Shown here piece by piece: positions 36,211 through 44,189 of a DNA stretch of 64,000 nt. The stretch comes from Luteipulveratus mongoliensis (GTDB lineage: Bacteria > Actinomycetota > Actinomycetes > Actinomycetales > Dermatophilaceae), in NCBI RefSeq assembly GCF_001190945.1, contig NZ_CP011112.1, positions 2,542,001-2,606,000 of the forward strand. The letters run 5' to 3'. The translations under genes and the position numbers were made by a program. A model generated the notes under the pieces. It searched no databases. It had not been told where the DNA came from and was given only the letters and a program-made list of their open reading frames with translations. The first letter of the stretch is position 1. Each line of letters opens with the position of its first letter.

Positions 36211-36903
36211 ATGTGCCGTCACCAGGCGTGGCTGGGTGAGGAGCGGTCGGTGGACTCGCTCGTCCTCGCGCCGGAGCACGGTCTGCTGCGGCAGTCCTAT
36301 CAACCTCGCCGGCAGAAGCGGGGCCTGCTCAACGCCGACGGCTGGGGCGTGGGGCTGCACGTCCCCGATGTCGACCAACCCGTGCGATGGCGGTCCTCGC
36401 GGCCTCTGTGGTCGGACGCCTCGTTCGCCTCAGTCGCACCCGTGCTGTTCGCGCGGTGCGTCCTCGCCGCCGTGCGCTCGGCCACGGTCGGCATGCCGCT
36501 GGACGAGACAGCAGCCGCGCCGTTCACCGACGGTCATTGGTTGCTCTCGCACAACGGCCGTGTCGACCGCACGGCGCTGCCGACCACGCGCGACGCCGAA
36601 TCCGTATGCGATTCAGCGGTTCTCGCGGCTCACGTCTTCGCCGAGGGCGTCGACAACGTGACCGAGACCGTACGGCGGGTGGCTCGGCGCGCACCCGACG
36701 CCACCCTCAACCTGCTGCTCACCGACGGCTCACGCGTCCTCGGCGTGACCTGGGGTGACCCGCTCAGCTATCTGGTCGACGACCTCGGTGTCGTCGTTGC
36801 CAGCGAGCCCTACGACGACGACCCGCGATGGGTCGACGTCCCTGACCACCACCTGATCGAGGTGACCCCGAGTGGGGTCGCCGTGACCGTTCTGGAGGAC
36901 TGA
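36211..36903 (+). CDS. egtC: Gamma-glutamyl hercynylcysteine sulfoxide hydrolase EgtC
   Basis: A 230-residue class-II glutamine amidotransferase-like enzyme. Met1 is followed by Cys2 (MCRHQAWLG), which becomes the N-terminal nucleophile after Met removal; NADGWGVGLH and LLSHNGRVD are further Ntn-fold marks. It removes the glutamate from the EgtB product. The start is fixed by the need for Cys2 and by the 1-base gap to egtB. egtD begins immediately after its stop codon with no spacer. Confidence 0.93.
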   Translation: MCRHQAWLGEERSVDSLVLAPEHGLLRQSYQPRRQKRGLLNADGWGVGLHVPDVDQPVRWRSSRPLWSDASFASVAPVLFARCVLAAVRSATVGMPLDETAAAPFTDGHWLLSHNGRVDRTALPTTRDAESVCDSAVLAAHVFAEGVDNVTETVRRVARRAPDATLNLLLTDGSRVLGVTWGDPLSYLVDDLGVVVASEPYDDDPRWVDVPDHHLIEVTPSGVAVTVLED

Positions 36904-37890
36904 ATGTCCACGCTCGATGTCTCCGTCCATCTCGACCCGACGTCACTCGCCGCTCAGATGGCCGACGATGTGCGTGATGGCCTCACGCGCATCCCCAAGG
37001 TGCTGCCGCCGAAGTACTTCTACGACGCACGCGGTAGCGAGCTGTTCGACCGGATCACGCGCCTGCCCGAGTACTACCCGACCCGCACTGAGCGCGCGAT
37101 CCTGCTCGAGCGCGTCGGTCAGATCGCGGCCTTCACGGGTGCGACGACGCTCATGGAGCTCGGCTCGGGGACCTCGGAGAAGACTCGTCTGCTGCTACAG
37201 GCGCTGCGCGATGCGGGCACGCTCGACCGGTTCGTCCCGTTCGACGTCGATCCGGCCGTCCTGGCCGACGCGAGTGTGGCCGTCAGCGCCGAGTTCGACG
37301 GTCTCACGGTGGAGCCGGTGGTCGGTGACTTCGAGAAGCACCTCGGTGAGCTGCCGCGTGAGGGGCGCCGGCTGCTGGCGTTCCTCGGCTCGACGATCGG
37401 CAACCTCGACCGCGAGCAGCGCTCGTCATTCCTCGCTGAGGTGCGTGACACCCTGACCGACGGCGACGCCTTTCTGCTCGGCACCGACCTGGTGAAGGAC
37501 GAAGGTCGCCTGGTGGCTGCGTACGACGATGCCCAGGGCATCACGGCTGAGTTCAACGCCAACGTGCTGCAGGTCCTCAACCGCAGCCTCGACGCCGACT
37601 TCGACCCGGGTGCGTTTGCCCACCGCGCGCTGTGGGACCCCGAGGAGGAGTGGATCGAGATGCGGCTGGAATCCTTGCGCGACCAGCAGATTCGCATCGG
37701 GGACCTCGACCTGGACGTGACCTTCACGCGCGGCGAGCAGATGCGTACGGAGATCTCGGCGAAGTTCCGTCGCGAGGGCATCACCCGCGAGCTGGCCGCG
37801 GCCGGCCTGCAGGTCGTGCACTGGTGGACCGATCCGCGTGAGGACTTCGCGCTGTCCATCAGCGTGCCGGTGGCTCGGGACCTCAGGTGA
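36904..37890 (+). CDS. egtD: L-histidine N-alpha-methyltransferase EgtD
   Basis: A 328-residue SAM-dependent enzyme that trimethylates histidine to hercynine, the first committed step of ergothioneine synthesis. It opens with the family's LPPKYFYDARGSELFDRITRLPEYYPTRTE region in residues 36-65, then has the SAM-binding LMELGSGTSEKTRLLL and FLGSTIGNLD. The ATG directly abuts the egtC stop. Its end overlaps the convergent DUF1203 gene by 8 bases, and I see no terminator hairpin there. Confidence 0.95.
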   Translation: MSTLDVSVHLDPTSLAAQMADDVRDGLTRIPKVLPPKYFYDARGSELFDRITRLPEYYPTRTERAILLERVGQIAAFTGATTLMELGSGTSEKTRLLLQALRDAGTLDRFVPFDVDPAVLADASVAVSAEFDGLTVEPVVGDFEKHLGELPREGRRLLAFLGSTIGNLDREQRSSFLAEVRDTLTDGDAFLLGTDLVKDEGRLVAAYDDAQGITAEFNANVLQVLNRSLDADFDPGAFAHRALWDPEEEWIEMRLESLRDQQIRIGDLDLDVTFTRGEQMRTEISAKFRREGITRELAAAGLQVVHWWTDPREDFALSISVPVARDLR

Positions 37891-38368
37891 GCGGTGCCTC
37901 GCCCGATCGAGTGACGCGGTACGTGAAGCACTGCGCGGTGAGGGACCGTACGTGGACCTCGGCTCGTGCGGGGTCCGCCAGCAGGTCCTCGAGCAGGGGT
38001 TCGAGATCTGCGTCGGGCTCGGCCACGACGATCCCGTCGTAGTCGAGCGAACCGTCCGCGCGATAGCTGCGCAGCACCTTCGAACCGATGCGCATCGCCT
38101 CCGGCAGGCCGGGGGAGTCGTAGCCGTCACAGGGCGTCGCGTGGACGAACACCGGACCGACCTCGGCCCAGGGGGAGGGGCCTTGCAGTGGGGCGTAGGA
38201 GATCAGCGCGATCTCCTCGGTGAGCTCGCTCTGACGCAGGCAGCAGCGCAGCGGGAACGTCTCCTCGTGGCGCTGGGGCCGCAGTGTGTTGCCGCGCTGG
38301 TCGAGGCCGGAGTGCCAGATGGCCTTCATGTCATCGGTCGGGATGGCGTACGCCTGGATCGTCGTCAT
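37883..38368 (-). CDS. DUF1203-family protein
   Basis: A 161-residue soluble protein of the DUF1203 type. Typical stretches are RCCLRQSELTEEIALISYAPL near residue 40-60, GPVFVHA, and RAYRADGSLDYDG-like sequence in the second half; it ends AQCFTYRVTRSGEAPLT. The family has no known function. It is convergent with egtD and overlaps its last codons by 8 bases. Upstream, a long hairpin separates it from the MFS gene on the same strand, so it should have its own promoter within 38369-38382 or read through. Confidence 0.75.
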   Translation of the reverse strand: MTTIQAYAIPTDDMKAIWHSGLDQRGNTLRPQRHEETFPLRCCLRQSELTEEIALISYAPLQGPSPWAEVGPVFVHATPCDGYDSPGLPEAMRIGSKVLRSYRADGSLDYDGIVVAEPDADLEPLLEDLLADPARAEVHVRSLTAQCFTYRVTRSGEAPLT

Positions 38369-38382
38369 GAGATCAGCCTTGC

Positions 38383-38432
38383 GCCCCGGCGCCGAGACGT
38401 CTGGCAGGAATCGGACGTCTCGTTGCCGGGGC
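38383..38432 (-). terminator. Two-segment hairpin terminator after the MFS gene
   Basis: GCCCCGGC (38383-38390) pairs with GCCGGGGC (38425-38432), and GAGACGTC (38394-38401) with GACGTCTC (38414-38421). The two perfect 8-bp stems are joined by a symmetric 3x3 internal loop and close on a 12-nt loop, 9 bases beyond the MFS stop. Confidence 0.7.
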
Positions 38433-38441
38433 GGCAGTCAG

Positions 38442-39830
38442 TCAGGCGGTCGGCGCCCCGGGGAGTCGGCGAGCGAGCATGCCCATCGCCAGCGCAGCGA
38501 CGGTGAGCATCCCGAACAGCACGGTGAACGGGTCGTCCAGTGAGCGGGCGAGCAGGAAGCCGAGCACGGTGACCGCGAGAGACGCGGCCAGCTGGACCGT
38601 GATGAACAACGCCGTGGTGCCCTGCGCGGCCTTCTCGGGTGCGAGCGTCCGGTAGACGCTGGAGAAGGTCGGCGCGGCCACGCAGCCGAAGGCGAGACCG
38701 GCCAGGGCGAGCAGCCCCAGCAGCAGGGGCAGCGGCCAGGAGTCGTGGACCAGCATGAGCAGGACCATCGGCACCGCGAGCGTGAGACCGCCCGCCTGGA
38801 CTAGTGGGCGTGGCCCGATCCGGTCACTGATCCTGGCGGAGCCCGCCATCGAGATCAGCAGCCCGGCGCCCAGCGCCGTCACCAGGACGCCCTGTGACAA
38901 ACCCTCCAACCCGAACCGCTGCTCGCCGAGCAACGGCAGACCGGCCAGCATCGAGTACATCGTGAAGCCCACCATCGCCATCACCAGGAGCGCTCCGGCA
39001 AAGGAGGGTATGGCGAGCAGGCGTACATCGAGGACAGGTGCACTGGTCCGCAGTGCGTGTGCGACGTAGCCGAGGAGCATGGCCGCCCCGACCACGGCGA
39101 GCGCCACCACAACAGCGCCGGGCGCACCTTCGCCCCAGCGGTTCACGGCGAGCAGGATGAGTACGAATCCCGGTGACAGCAAAGCGATTCCGCGAAGATC
39201 GGCGCGCAGACCGGCGTGTGCGCCGCCGGTGCGGGGGAGGGTTCGCAACGCGGCTGCCAGGACGAGCAGACCGAGCGGAAGGTTGACGAGGAAGATCCCG
39301 CGCCACCACCCGTTGCCGGCCAGCGCACCGCCGAAGAGCGGACCGACGACCGGGGCGATGTTGATGATCAGCGACAGGAGGCCCATCACCCTGCCGACGT
39401 GCTCGCGCGGTGCGGCGGCCGCCACGATCGCGAGGGAGGCCGGCTCTAGCAGGCCACCACCGAAGCCTTGCACTGCGCGGAAGGCGATCAAGCTCTCGAC
39501 AGACCAGGCCAGACCTGAGAGCCCTGACCCGAGGACGAACACGGCGAGGCCGACCAGGAAGATCCGGCGGCCGCCGAAGCGGTCGGTCGCCCATCCGACC
39601 AGCGGCAGAGCGAGTCCGGCCGCGATGAGATAGCCGGTCGTCGTCCAGACGATGCTCGAGACGGAGGCGTCCAGGCTGCCTTGCAGGTCCTTCAGTGCCG
39701 CGGTCACGGCGGTGCCGTCGAGGACGGCCATGAAGGCGGCGGCCGCCATCGCGGCGACAAGAACGATCGTGGTCCGGTCGAGGCGCGTCGGCCCAGACTC
39801 CTGCTCGAGTTCAGTTGCGTTAACTGTCAT
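38442..39830 (-). CDS. MFS multidrug-type transporter (DHA family)
   Basis: A 462-residue membrane protein with 12-14 hydrophobic segments. The DHA signature regions are present: motif D1-like MAVLDGTAVTAAL, LVGWATDRFGGRRIFLVGL between TM2 and TM3, and the antiporter motif C-like LLSLIINIAPVVGPLFGG. Such proteins export toxic compounds with the proton gradient. The ATG lies 6 nt behind a TAGTTT -10 box that overlaps an inverted repeat. The divergent TetR gene is the obvious regulator. The substrate is unknown. Confidence 0.9.
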   Translation of the reverse strand: MTVNATELEQESGPTRLDRTTIVLVAAMAAAAFMAVLDGTAVTAALKDLQGSLDASVSSIVWTTTGYLIAAGLALPLVGWATDRFGGRRIFLVGLAVFVLGSGLSGLAWSVESLIAFRAVQGFGGGLLEPASLAIVAAAAPREHVGRVMGLLSLIINIAPVVGPLFGGALAGNGWWRGIFLVNLPLGLLVLAAALRTLPRTGGAHAGLRADLRGIALLSPGFVLILLAVNRWGEGAPGAVVVALAVVGAAMLLGYVAHALRTSAPVLDVRLLAIPSFAGALLVMAMVGFTMYSMLAGLPLLGEQRFGLEGLSQGVLVTALGAGLLISMAGSARISDRIGPRPLVQAGGLTLAVPMVLLMLVHDSWPLPLLLGLLALAGLAFGCVAAPTFSSVYRTLAPEKAAQGTTALFITVQLAASLAVTVLGFLLARSLDDPFTVLFGMLTVAALAMGMLARRLPGAPTA

Positions 39831-39836
39831 AGATCA

Positions 39837-39878
39837 AAACTAAACTGAACGGTTTGGTTTACGCAAGTGCCGTACGAT
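39837..39878. promoter_or_regulatory. TetR-type operator and divergent leaderless promoters
   Basis: AAACTAAAC (39837-39845) and GTTTGGTTT (39852-39860) form a 9-bp inverted repeat with one mismatch and a 6-nt spacer. It covers the MFS -10 box TAGTTT (minus strand, 39842-39837). TACGAT (39873-39878) lies 7 nt before the regulator's ATG at 39886. One bound dimer could repress both genes. Confidence 0.6.
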
Positions 39879-39885
39879 GCAAACC

Positions 39886-40515
39886 ATGAGTACCGCACCG
39901 GCACGGCCTCGACTCGTCACCGACCGTCGACAGCGCATCCTCGACGCTGCAGGGCCGGTCTTCGCTGAGCACGGCTACGAGCGCTCAAGCGTTGACGCGA
40001 TCGCCAAGGCGGCCCAGGTGTCGAAGCCGACGATCTACAGCCACTTCGGTGGCAAGGAGCAGCTGTTCCGCATCTGGGTCGGCGAGGTTGCGCGCCAGAC
40101 GACCGAGGACGCCGTGCGCGCCGTGCAGGCGATCGATGTGACTCCCAAGAAGTGGCGTGCGTCCCTGGTTGGGGCAACGACCGACCTCGTCGTCGCGTGG
40201 CACACCGAGTGCGCCGCCTCCCTCGCGCGGATCGCCAATGCCGAGGTCGGGCGCGACCCTGAGATCTTCACCGTGCTGCGAGAGTCAGCTCACGACCCGG
40301 TGATCGAGGCGCTCGCGGGCCGGCTCGCGATGCTGGGCAACGCGGGACACCTCACGGTCCCGGACCCGGTGCTCGCAGCCAAGCAGCTGATCGCCCTGGC
40401 GCGTACCGAGCTCGACGACATCAGCGAGTTCGGCACGAAGCCGGCCCCGGTCACCGTCGTGCGCCGGGTGGTCAAGGTCGGCGTCGAGACGTTCCTGCTT
40501 GCCTACGCGGCCTGA
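39886..40515 (+). CDS. TetR-family transcriptional regulator
   Basis: A 209-residue TetR/AcrR regulator. The helix-turn-helix domain reads RQRILDAAGPVFAEHGYERSSVDAIAKAAQVSKPTIYSHFGGKEQLF in residues 14-60; the C-terminal part is a helical ligand-binding domain. ATG 39886 is preferred to ATG 39877 because the latter overlaps the TACGAT -10 box. It is divergent from the MFS gene and shares the intergenic inverted repeat with it, so it probably represses pump synthesis until a ligand binds. Confidence 0.88.
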   Translation: MSTAPARPRLVTDRRQRILDAAGPVFAEHGYERSSVDAIAKAAQVSKPTIYSHFGGKEQLFRIWVGEVARQTTEDAVRAVQAIDVTPKKWRASLVGATTDLVVAWHTECAASLARIANAEVGRDPEIFTVLRESAHDPVIEALAGRLAMLGNAGHLTVPDPVLAAKQLIALARTELDDISEFGTKPAPVTVVRRVVKVGVETFLLAYAA

Positions 40516-40524
40516 GCGGGCTGC

Positions 40525-40530
40525 GACAAT
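40525..40530 (+). promoter_or_regulatory. -10 box GACAAT for the Trm11-like gene (leaderless)
   Basis: GACAAT ends 6 nt before the ATG at 40537, with no ribosome-binding site between them. Confidence 0.45.
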
Positions 40531-40536
40531 CCTCGG

Positions 40537-41562
40537 ATGACCGAGCTGCTCGTCCTCGTCTCGCCGTCCGCCAACCGGGTGTACGCCGACGTCGCCCCCC
40601 AATTGATGGTCGCCGAGATTCGTTGCCTGGCAACGGGATTCATTGATAGCGAGGTCGAGGTCGAGGCCACGGAGATCGCGGGCGTCGCCTACCTCAGCGT
40701 CCGAGCGGACGACCTCGGTCCGTCCGGCGTGCGTGCGCTGTCCAACCTGTCGGCAGTGCACGCGCTGTTCGAGCGAGAAGGCGAGCTGTTGCGCCCAGTC
40801 GCGCTGGATCGCGTCGACACCTATCCGAGCGACCTGCTCACCATCCAGAAGTACCCCGGCAAGACCAACGAGCAGCTCACCCGGCTGCTCCTCAACGTCA
40901 CGGCAGCCGCAACGGCCCGGCCCCAGCGCCTGCTGGACGGCTCGCTCGACGTCCTGGACCCGATGTGTGGCCGCGGTACGACCCTCAACGTCGCGATGAC
41001 GTACGGCCTGGATGTGACCGGCGTCGACATCGACAAGAAGGACCTGGAGTCGTACGAGACGTTCATCAAGACCTGGCTGCGACAGCACCGGTTCAAGCAC
41101 ACCGTCGAGGCGGGCGCCCTCCGTACCGGTGGCCAGCTGCGTGGCCGTCGCCTGGACATCGAGGCGGCACCGACCAAGGAAGCCTTCAAGGCGAAGGCCA
41201 CCCAGCGGGTGACCTACCTCGGCACCGACACCACCGACCTCGCCGGCCTCCTGCGCGCCGCGACGTTCGACGTCGTGGTGACCGACACCCCGTACGGCGT
41301 CCAGCATGGCTCCCACGGTGACCGTATCGCCCGAAACCCGTTGGCACTGCTGGATGCTGCGCTCCCGGAGTGGGTCCGGGTGCTGCGCACGGGCGGGGCG
41401 GTCGGTATGTCGTACAACAGGCACGTCGCCAAACCTGGCGCTCTCGCCGATCTGCTGGTGGAGCACGGTCTCGATGTTGTCGGTGATCCCGATGACCAAC
41501 GCTTCCGCCACCGTGTGGATGCATCGATCGACCGTGACATCATCGTGGCGCGCAAGACCTGA
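40537..41562 (+). CDS. Trm11-like SAM-dependent RNA/DNA methyltransferase
   Basis: A 341-residue protein. An N-terminal THUMP-like part (about 1-90) is followed by a Rossmann methyltransferase with DVLDPMCGRGTTLNVAMTYGLDVTGVDID (SAM binding, around residue 140-168) and the catalytic-site motif VVTDTPYGVQHG, a variant of the (D/N)PPY motif of amino-methylating enzymes. Relatives include Trm11/TrmG10 tRNA guanosine methyltransferases; the target here is not shown. It is monocistronic: a leaderless promoter in front and a perfect hairpin behind. It is one of the genes between infB and rbfA. Confidence 0.8.
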   Translation: MTELLVLVSPSANRVYADVAPQLMVAEIRCLATGFIDSEVEVEATEIAGVAYLSVRADDLGPSGVRALSNLSAVHALFEREGELLRPVALDRVDTYPSDLLTIQKYPGKTNEQLTRLLLNVTAAATARPQRLLDGSLDVLDPMCGRGTTLNVAMTYGLDVTGVDIDKKDLESYETFIKTWLRQHRFKHTVEAGALRTGGQLRGRRLDIEAAPTKEAFKAKATQRVTYLGTDTTDLAGLLRAATFDVVVTDTPYGVQHGSHGDRIARNPLALLDAALPEWVRVLRTGGAVGMSYNRHVAKPGALADLLVEHGLDVVGDPDDQRFRHRVDASIDRDIIVARKT

Positions 41563-41570
41563 GGGCACCT

Positions 41571-41598
41571 ACGTCCACGCCGCGACTGGCGTGGACGT
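41571..41598 (+). terminator. Hairpin terminator after the Trm11-like gene
   Basis: ACGTCCACGCC (41571-41581) pairs perfectly with GGCGTGGACGT (41588-41598) around a 6-nt loop. It starts 8 bases after the stop codon and precedes the rbfA promoter region. Confidence 0.75.
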
Positions 41599-41617
41599 CG
41601 GGTCGTCGCAGATCGCC

Positions 41618-41623
41618 TAGTGT
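41618..41623 (+). promoter_or_regulatory. Possible -10 box TAGTGT for rbfA-truB-ribF
   Basis: TAGTGT lies about 38 bases before the rbfA ATG, just after the preceding terminator. A TTGACA sequence at 41623-41628 overlaps it but has no well-placed -10 partner. Confidence 0.35.
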
Positions 41624-41661
41624 TGACAGGCGCTGGAGCCCAATCGAACGCAGGAGGAGCC

Positions 41662-42171
41662 ATGGCCGACCCGGCACGTGCCCGCAAGGTCGCTGAGCGA
41701 ATCAAGGCACTCGTGGCCAAGTACCTCGAGTTCCGTCTGAAGGACGAGCGGCTCGGCTTCGTCACGGTGACCGACGTACGCGTCACCGGTGACCTCCAGC
41801 ACGCCTCGGTCTTCTACACCGTGTTCGGTGACGACGACGAGCGGGCTGCCACAGCGGCGGTGCTCGAGGAGCACAAGGGACGCATCCGGTCGGCGGTCGG
41901 CAAGGGTCTCGGGATCCGGCTGACCCCGTCGCTGGAGTTCATCCCCGACGCGATCCCGGAGGGTGCTGCGCACCTCGAGGACGCGTTGCGCACCGCCCGC
42001 GAGCGGGACGCCGAGCTGGCCCAGGCCGCCTCCGGTGCGACCTTCGCCGGTGATGCCGACCCCTACCGCAAGCCTGCCGACGACGACGACGAGGCCGAGC
42101 CTGCGACGCCGACCGGAGGAGGAGGCGCGGCGCAAGGACTCAGTCACGAGGCTGGCAGCGCGCCCGAATGA
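41662..42171 (+). CDS. rbfA: 30S ribosome-binding factor RbfA
   Basis: A 169-residue ribosome assembly factor that binds free 30S subunits and matures the 16S rRNA 5' end. The KH-like core has ADPARARKVAERIKALVAKYL, ERLGFVTVTDVRVTGDLQHASVFYTV split over residues 31-55, and RSAVGKGLGIRLTPSLEFIPD. A disordered, acidic tail of about 45 residues follows. The ATG at 41662 follows GGAGGAGCC; an upstream in-frame GTG was rejected. Its stop overlaps truB by ATGA. infB, its usual neighbour, lies 9.3 kb upstream. Confidence 0.93.
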   Translation: MADPARARKVAERIKALVAKYLEFRLKDERLGFVTVTDVRVTGDLQHASVFYTVFGDDDERAATAAVLEEHKGRIRSAVGKGLGIRLTPSLEFIPDAIPEGAAHLEDALRTARERDAELAQAASGATFAGDADPYRKPADDDDEAEPATPTGGGGAAQGLSHEAGSAPE

Positions 42172-43100
42172 CCGAGGACTCGGCCAAACAAGTCAACGAC
42201 GGGCTGTTGATCGTCGACAAGCCGGCGGGCTGGACCAGCCATGACGTCGTCGCACGCACTCGGCGTCTGGCCGGCACCCGCCGGGTCGGGCACGCCGGGA
42301 CGTTGGACCCGATGGCTACCGGCGTGCTCGTGCTCGGCCTCAACCGCGCCACCAAGCTGCTGACGTTCCTGGTGGGTTGCGACAAGACCTACACCGCGAC
42401 GATCCGGCTCGGGCAGGCCACGCTCACCGACGACGCCGAGGGCGAGGTCACCAGGACCGCCGATGTCCGTGATGTCGACCCGGCCGCCGTGGTCACCGAG
42501 ATCGATCGGCTCACCGGGCCGATCGAGCAGGTACCCAGCGCGGTCAGTGCGATCAAGATCAAGGGCGTGCGCTCCTACACCCGGGCTCGTGAGGGCGAGG
42601 ATGTGGACCTGCCGGCGCGTCCGGTCACAGTGCATCGCTTCGATCTCCTGGCCGAGAGGTGGATCGACCTGGAGGGCCTACGAGTCCTCGACCTGGACGT
42701 CGAGGTCGAGGTCAGCTCGGGCACTTACGTGCGAGCTCTGGCGCGGGACCTCGGCGCCGCGCTCGGTGTCGGCGGCCATCTCACGGCGCTTCGCCGCACG
42801 AGTGTGGGTCGGTTCGGGATCGAGGAGGCACACAGCCTCGACGCGTTGATCGAGCAGGTGGACGCCGGTGTGCCGCTGCCGGTCATCCCGATGGCGCAGG
42901 CCGCCCGCAACCAGATGGACGTTCGCGAGGTCAGCGAGTCCGAGGCCGTGGATCTGCGGCACGGCAAGCGGCTGCCGGCAGGCACCGCGCATCGCGACGT
43001 CGTCGCCGCGGTCTCCGGCGAGGACCTGGTCGCCATCCTCGACGAGTCCGACCGGCTGGCCCGCTCGCACGTTGTGTTTCCTGTGGCCGAGCCCACCTGA
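42168..43100 (+). CDS. truB: tRNA pseudouridine(55) synthase
   Basis: A 310-residue TruB enzyme that makes pseudouridine 55 in the T-loop of tRNAs. The N-terminus GLLIVDKPAGWTSHDVV and the catalytic aspartate motif GHAGTLDPMATGVL (D in GTLDP) are clear, followed by KTYTATIRLG and SGTYVRALARDLGAALG. A C-terminal PUA-like domain is present. It is coupled to rbfA by a 4-base overlap. The stop lies 43 bases before ribF, with a -10-like TAGAGT in between. Confidence 0.95.
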   Translation: MTEDSAKQVNDGLLIVDKPAGWTSHDVVARTRRLAGTRRVGHAGTLDPMATGVLVLGLNRATKLLTFLVGCDKTYTATIRLGQATLTDDAEGEVTRTADVRDVDPAAVVTEIDRLTGPIEQVPSAVSAIKIKGVRSYTRAREGEDVDLPARPVTVHRFDLLAERWIDLEGLRVLDLDVEVEVSSGTYVRALARDLGAALGVGGHLTALRRTSVGRFGIEEAHSLDALIEQVDAGVPLPVIPMAQAARNQMDVREVSESEAVDLRHGKRLPAGTAHRDVVAAVSGEDLVAILDESDRLARSHVVFPVAEPT

Positions 43101-43130
43101 GGTGCCCGCTCATGTGCCGTACGACGCCAG

Positions 43131-43136
43131 TAGAGT
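43131..43136 (+). promoter_or_regulatory. -10 box TAGAGT for ribF (leaderless)
   Basis: TAGAGT ends 7 nt before the GTG at 43144. It supports that start over a GTG at 43135, which overlaps the box. Confidence 0.45.
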
Positions 43137-43143
43137 GGCCGCC

Positions 43144-44094
43144 GTGCTCCGCCTGACCGACCTGTCCGAGGTCCCCGACAGCTTCGGGCCCACTGTCGTC
43201 ACGCTGGGCAACTTCGACGGGGTCCACCGTGGCCACGCGTCGGTCCTCTCGGCAGTGGTCGAGCAGGCTCGCAGCCGAGGTGCGAAGGCTGTCGCCGTGA
43301 CCTTCGACCCGCATCCGTTGGCCGTCTTGTATCCCGACCGGGCACCGGCTGTCATCACCAGCACGGCGGACCGGCTCGACCTCCTGGAGCAGACCGGTCT
43401 CGACGCGGTGCTGCTGATGCCGTTCACCCGTGAGCTCGCAGCGCAGACGCCGGAGGAGTTCGTCAAGAGCACCTTCGTGGACGGGTTGCAGGCGGTGGCC
43501 GTGATCGTCGGCAAGGACACCCGCTTCGGGGTCAAGAACTCCGGCGACATCACCACGTTGCGTGAGCTCGGCGAGCAGTACGGCTTCGAGGTGATGACCC
43601 TCGAGGACGTCGGCACCGACCACCGCTGGTCCTCGACCGAGGTCCGCGCGCTGATCGCCGACGGCGACGTGACCCGTGCGACTCAGATCCTCGGCCGCCC
43701 GCACCACGTGTCCGGCACCGTCGTCAAGGGCCTGCAGCGCGGTCGCGAGCTGGGCTTTCCGACGGCCAACCTCTCTCAGGACTCCAGCGGTCTGGTGCCC
43801 GGCGACGGGGTCTACGCCGGGTGGCTGGTCCGCCACGGCCTGGCCGAGACCGATCTGGAGCACCGGATGCCGGCCGCCATCTCGGTGGGCACCAACCCGA
43901 CGTTCGACAACGTGGCCCGCACCGTGGAGGCGTACGTCCTGGATCGCGACGACCTCGAGCTCTACGGCGAGCGGGTGAGTGTGGAGTTCATCCAGCGGCT
44001 GCGCGGCAACGACCGGTTCGAGTCGATCGAGGACCTCGTTGAGCAGATTGCTCGCGATGTGGACACGGCCAGGACCCTGCTGCAGCCTTCCTGA
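43144..44094 (+). CDS. ribF: Bifunctional riboflavin kinase/FMN adenylyltransferase
   Basis: A 316-residue enzyme that converts riboflavin to FMN and FMN to FAD. The N-terminal nucleotidyltransferase domain shows VVTLGNFDGVHRGHASVLSAV and the SSTEVRALIADGDV segment; the C-terminal kinase domain has GRPHHVSGTVVKGLQRGRELGFPTANL split over residues 180-210 and SVGTNPTFD. The GTG start is placed by a leaderless promoter. It stays next to truB, the common arrangement. A weak bulged hairpin (44099-44121) follows. Confidence 0.93.
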   Translation: MLRLTDLSEVPDSFGPTVVTLGNFDGVHRGHASVLSAVVEQARSRGAKAVAVTFDPHPLAVLYPDRAPAVITSTADRLDLLEQTGLDAVLLMPFTRELAAQTPEEFVKSTFVDGLQAVAVIVGKDTRFGVKNSGDITTLRELGEQYGFEVMTLEDVGTDHRWSSTEVRALIADGDVTRATQILGRPHHVSGTVVKGLQRGRELGFPTANLSQDSSGLVPGDGVYAGWLVRHGLAETDLEHRMPAAISVGTNPTFDNVARTVEAYVLDRDDLELYGERVSVEFIQRLRGNDRFESIEDLVEQIARDVDTARTLLQPS

Positions 44095-44098
44095 CGAA

Positions 44099-44121
44099 GG
44101 TCAGACACCGTTTTGGTGACC
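44099..44121 (+). terminator. Weak bulged hairpin after ribF
   Basis: GGTCA (44099-44103) and CACC (44106-44109), separated by a two-base bulge, pair with GGTGACC (44115-44121) in an overlapping register around GTTTT. It is the only terminator-like element between ribF and the acyl-CoA synthetase gene. Confidence 0.35.
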
Positions 44122-44142
44122 ACGTAGTAACAAGGGCATGGC

Positions 44143-44164
44143 GGCTGGCATGCTTACGCCAGCC
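44143..44164 (+). promoter_or_regulatory. Inverted repeat in the acyl-CoA synthetase leader
   Basis: GGCTGGC (44143-44149) and GCCAGCC (44158-44164) form a perfect 7-bp inverted repeat with an 8-nt spacer, ending 25 bases before the start codon. It could be an operator for a fatty-acid regulator or a leader hairpin. Confidence 0.35.
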
Positions 44165-44189
44165 GGACCGACCACGCAGGAGAGTTCCC

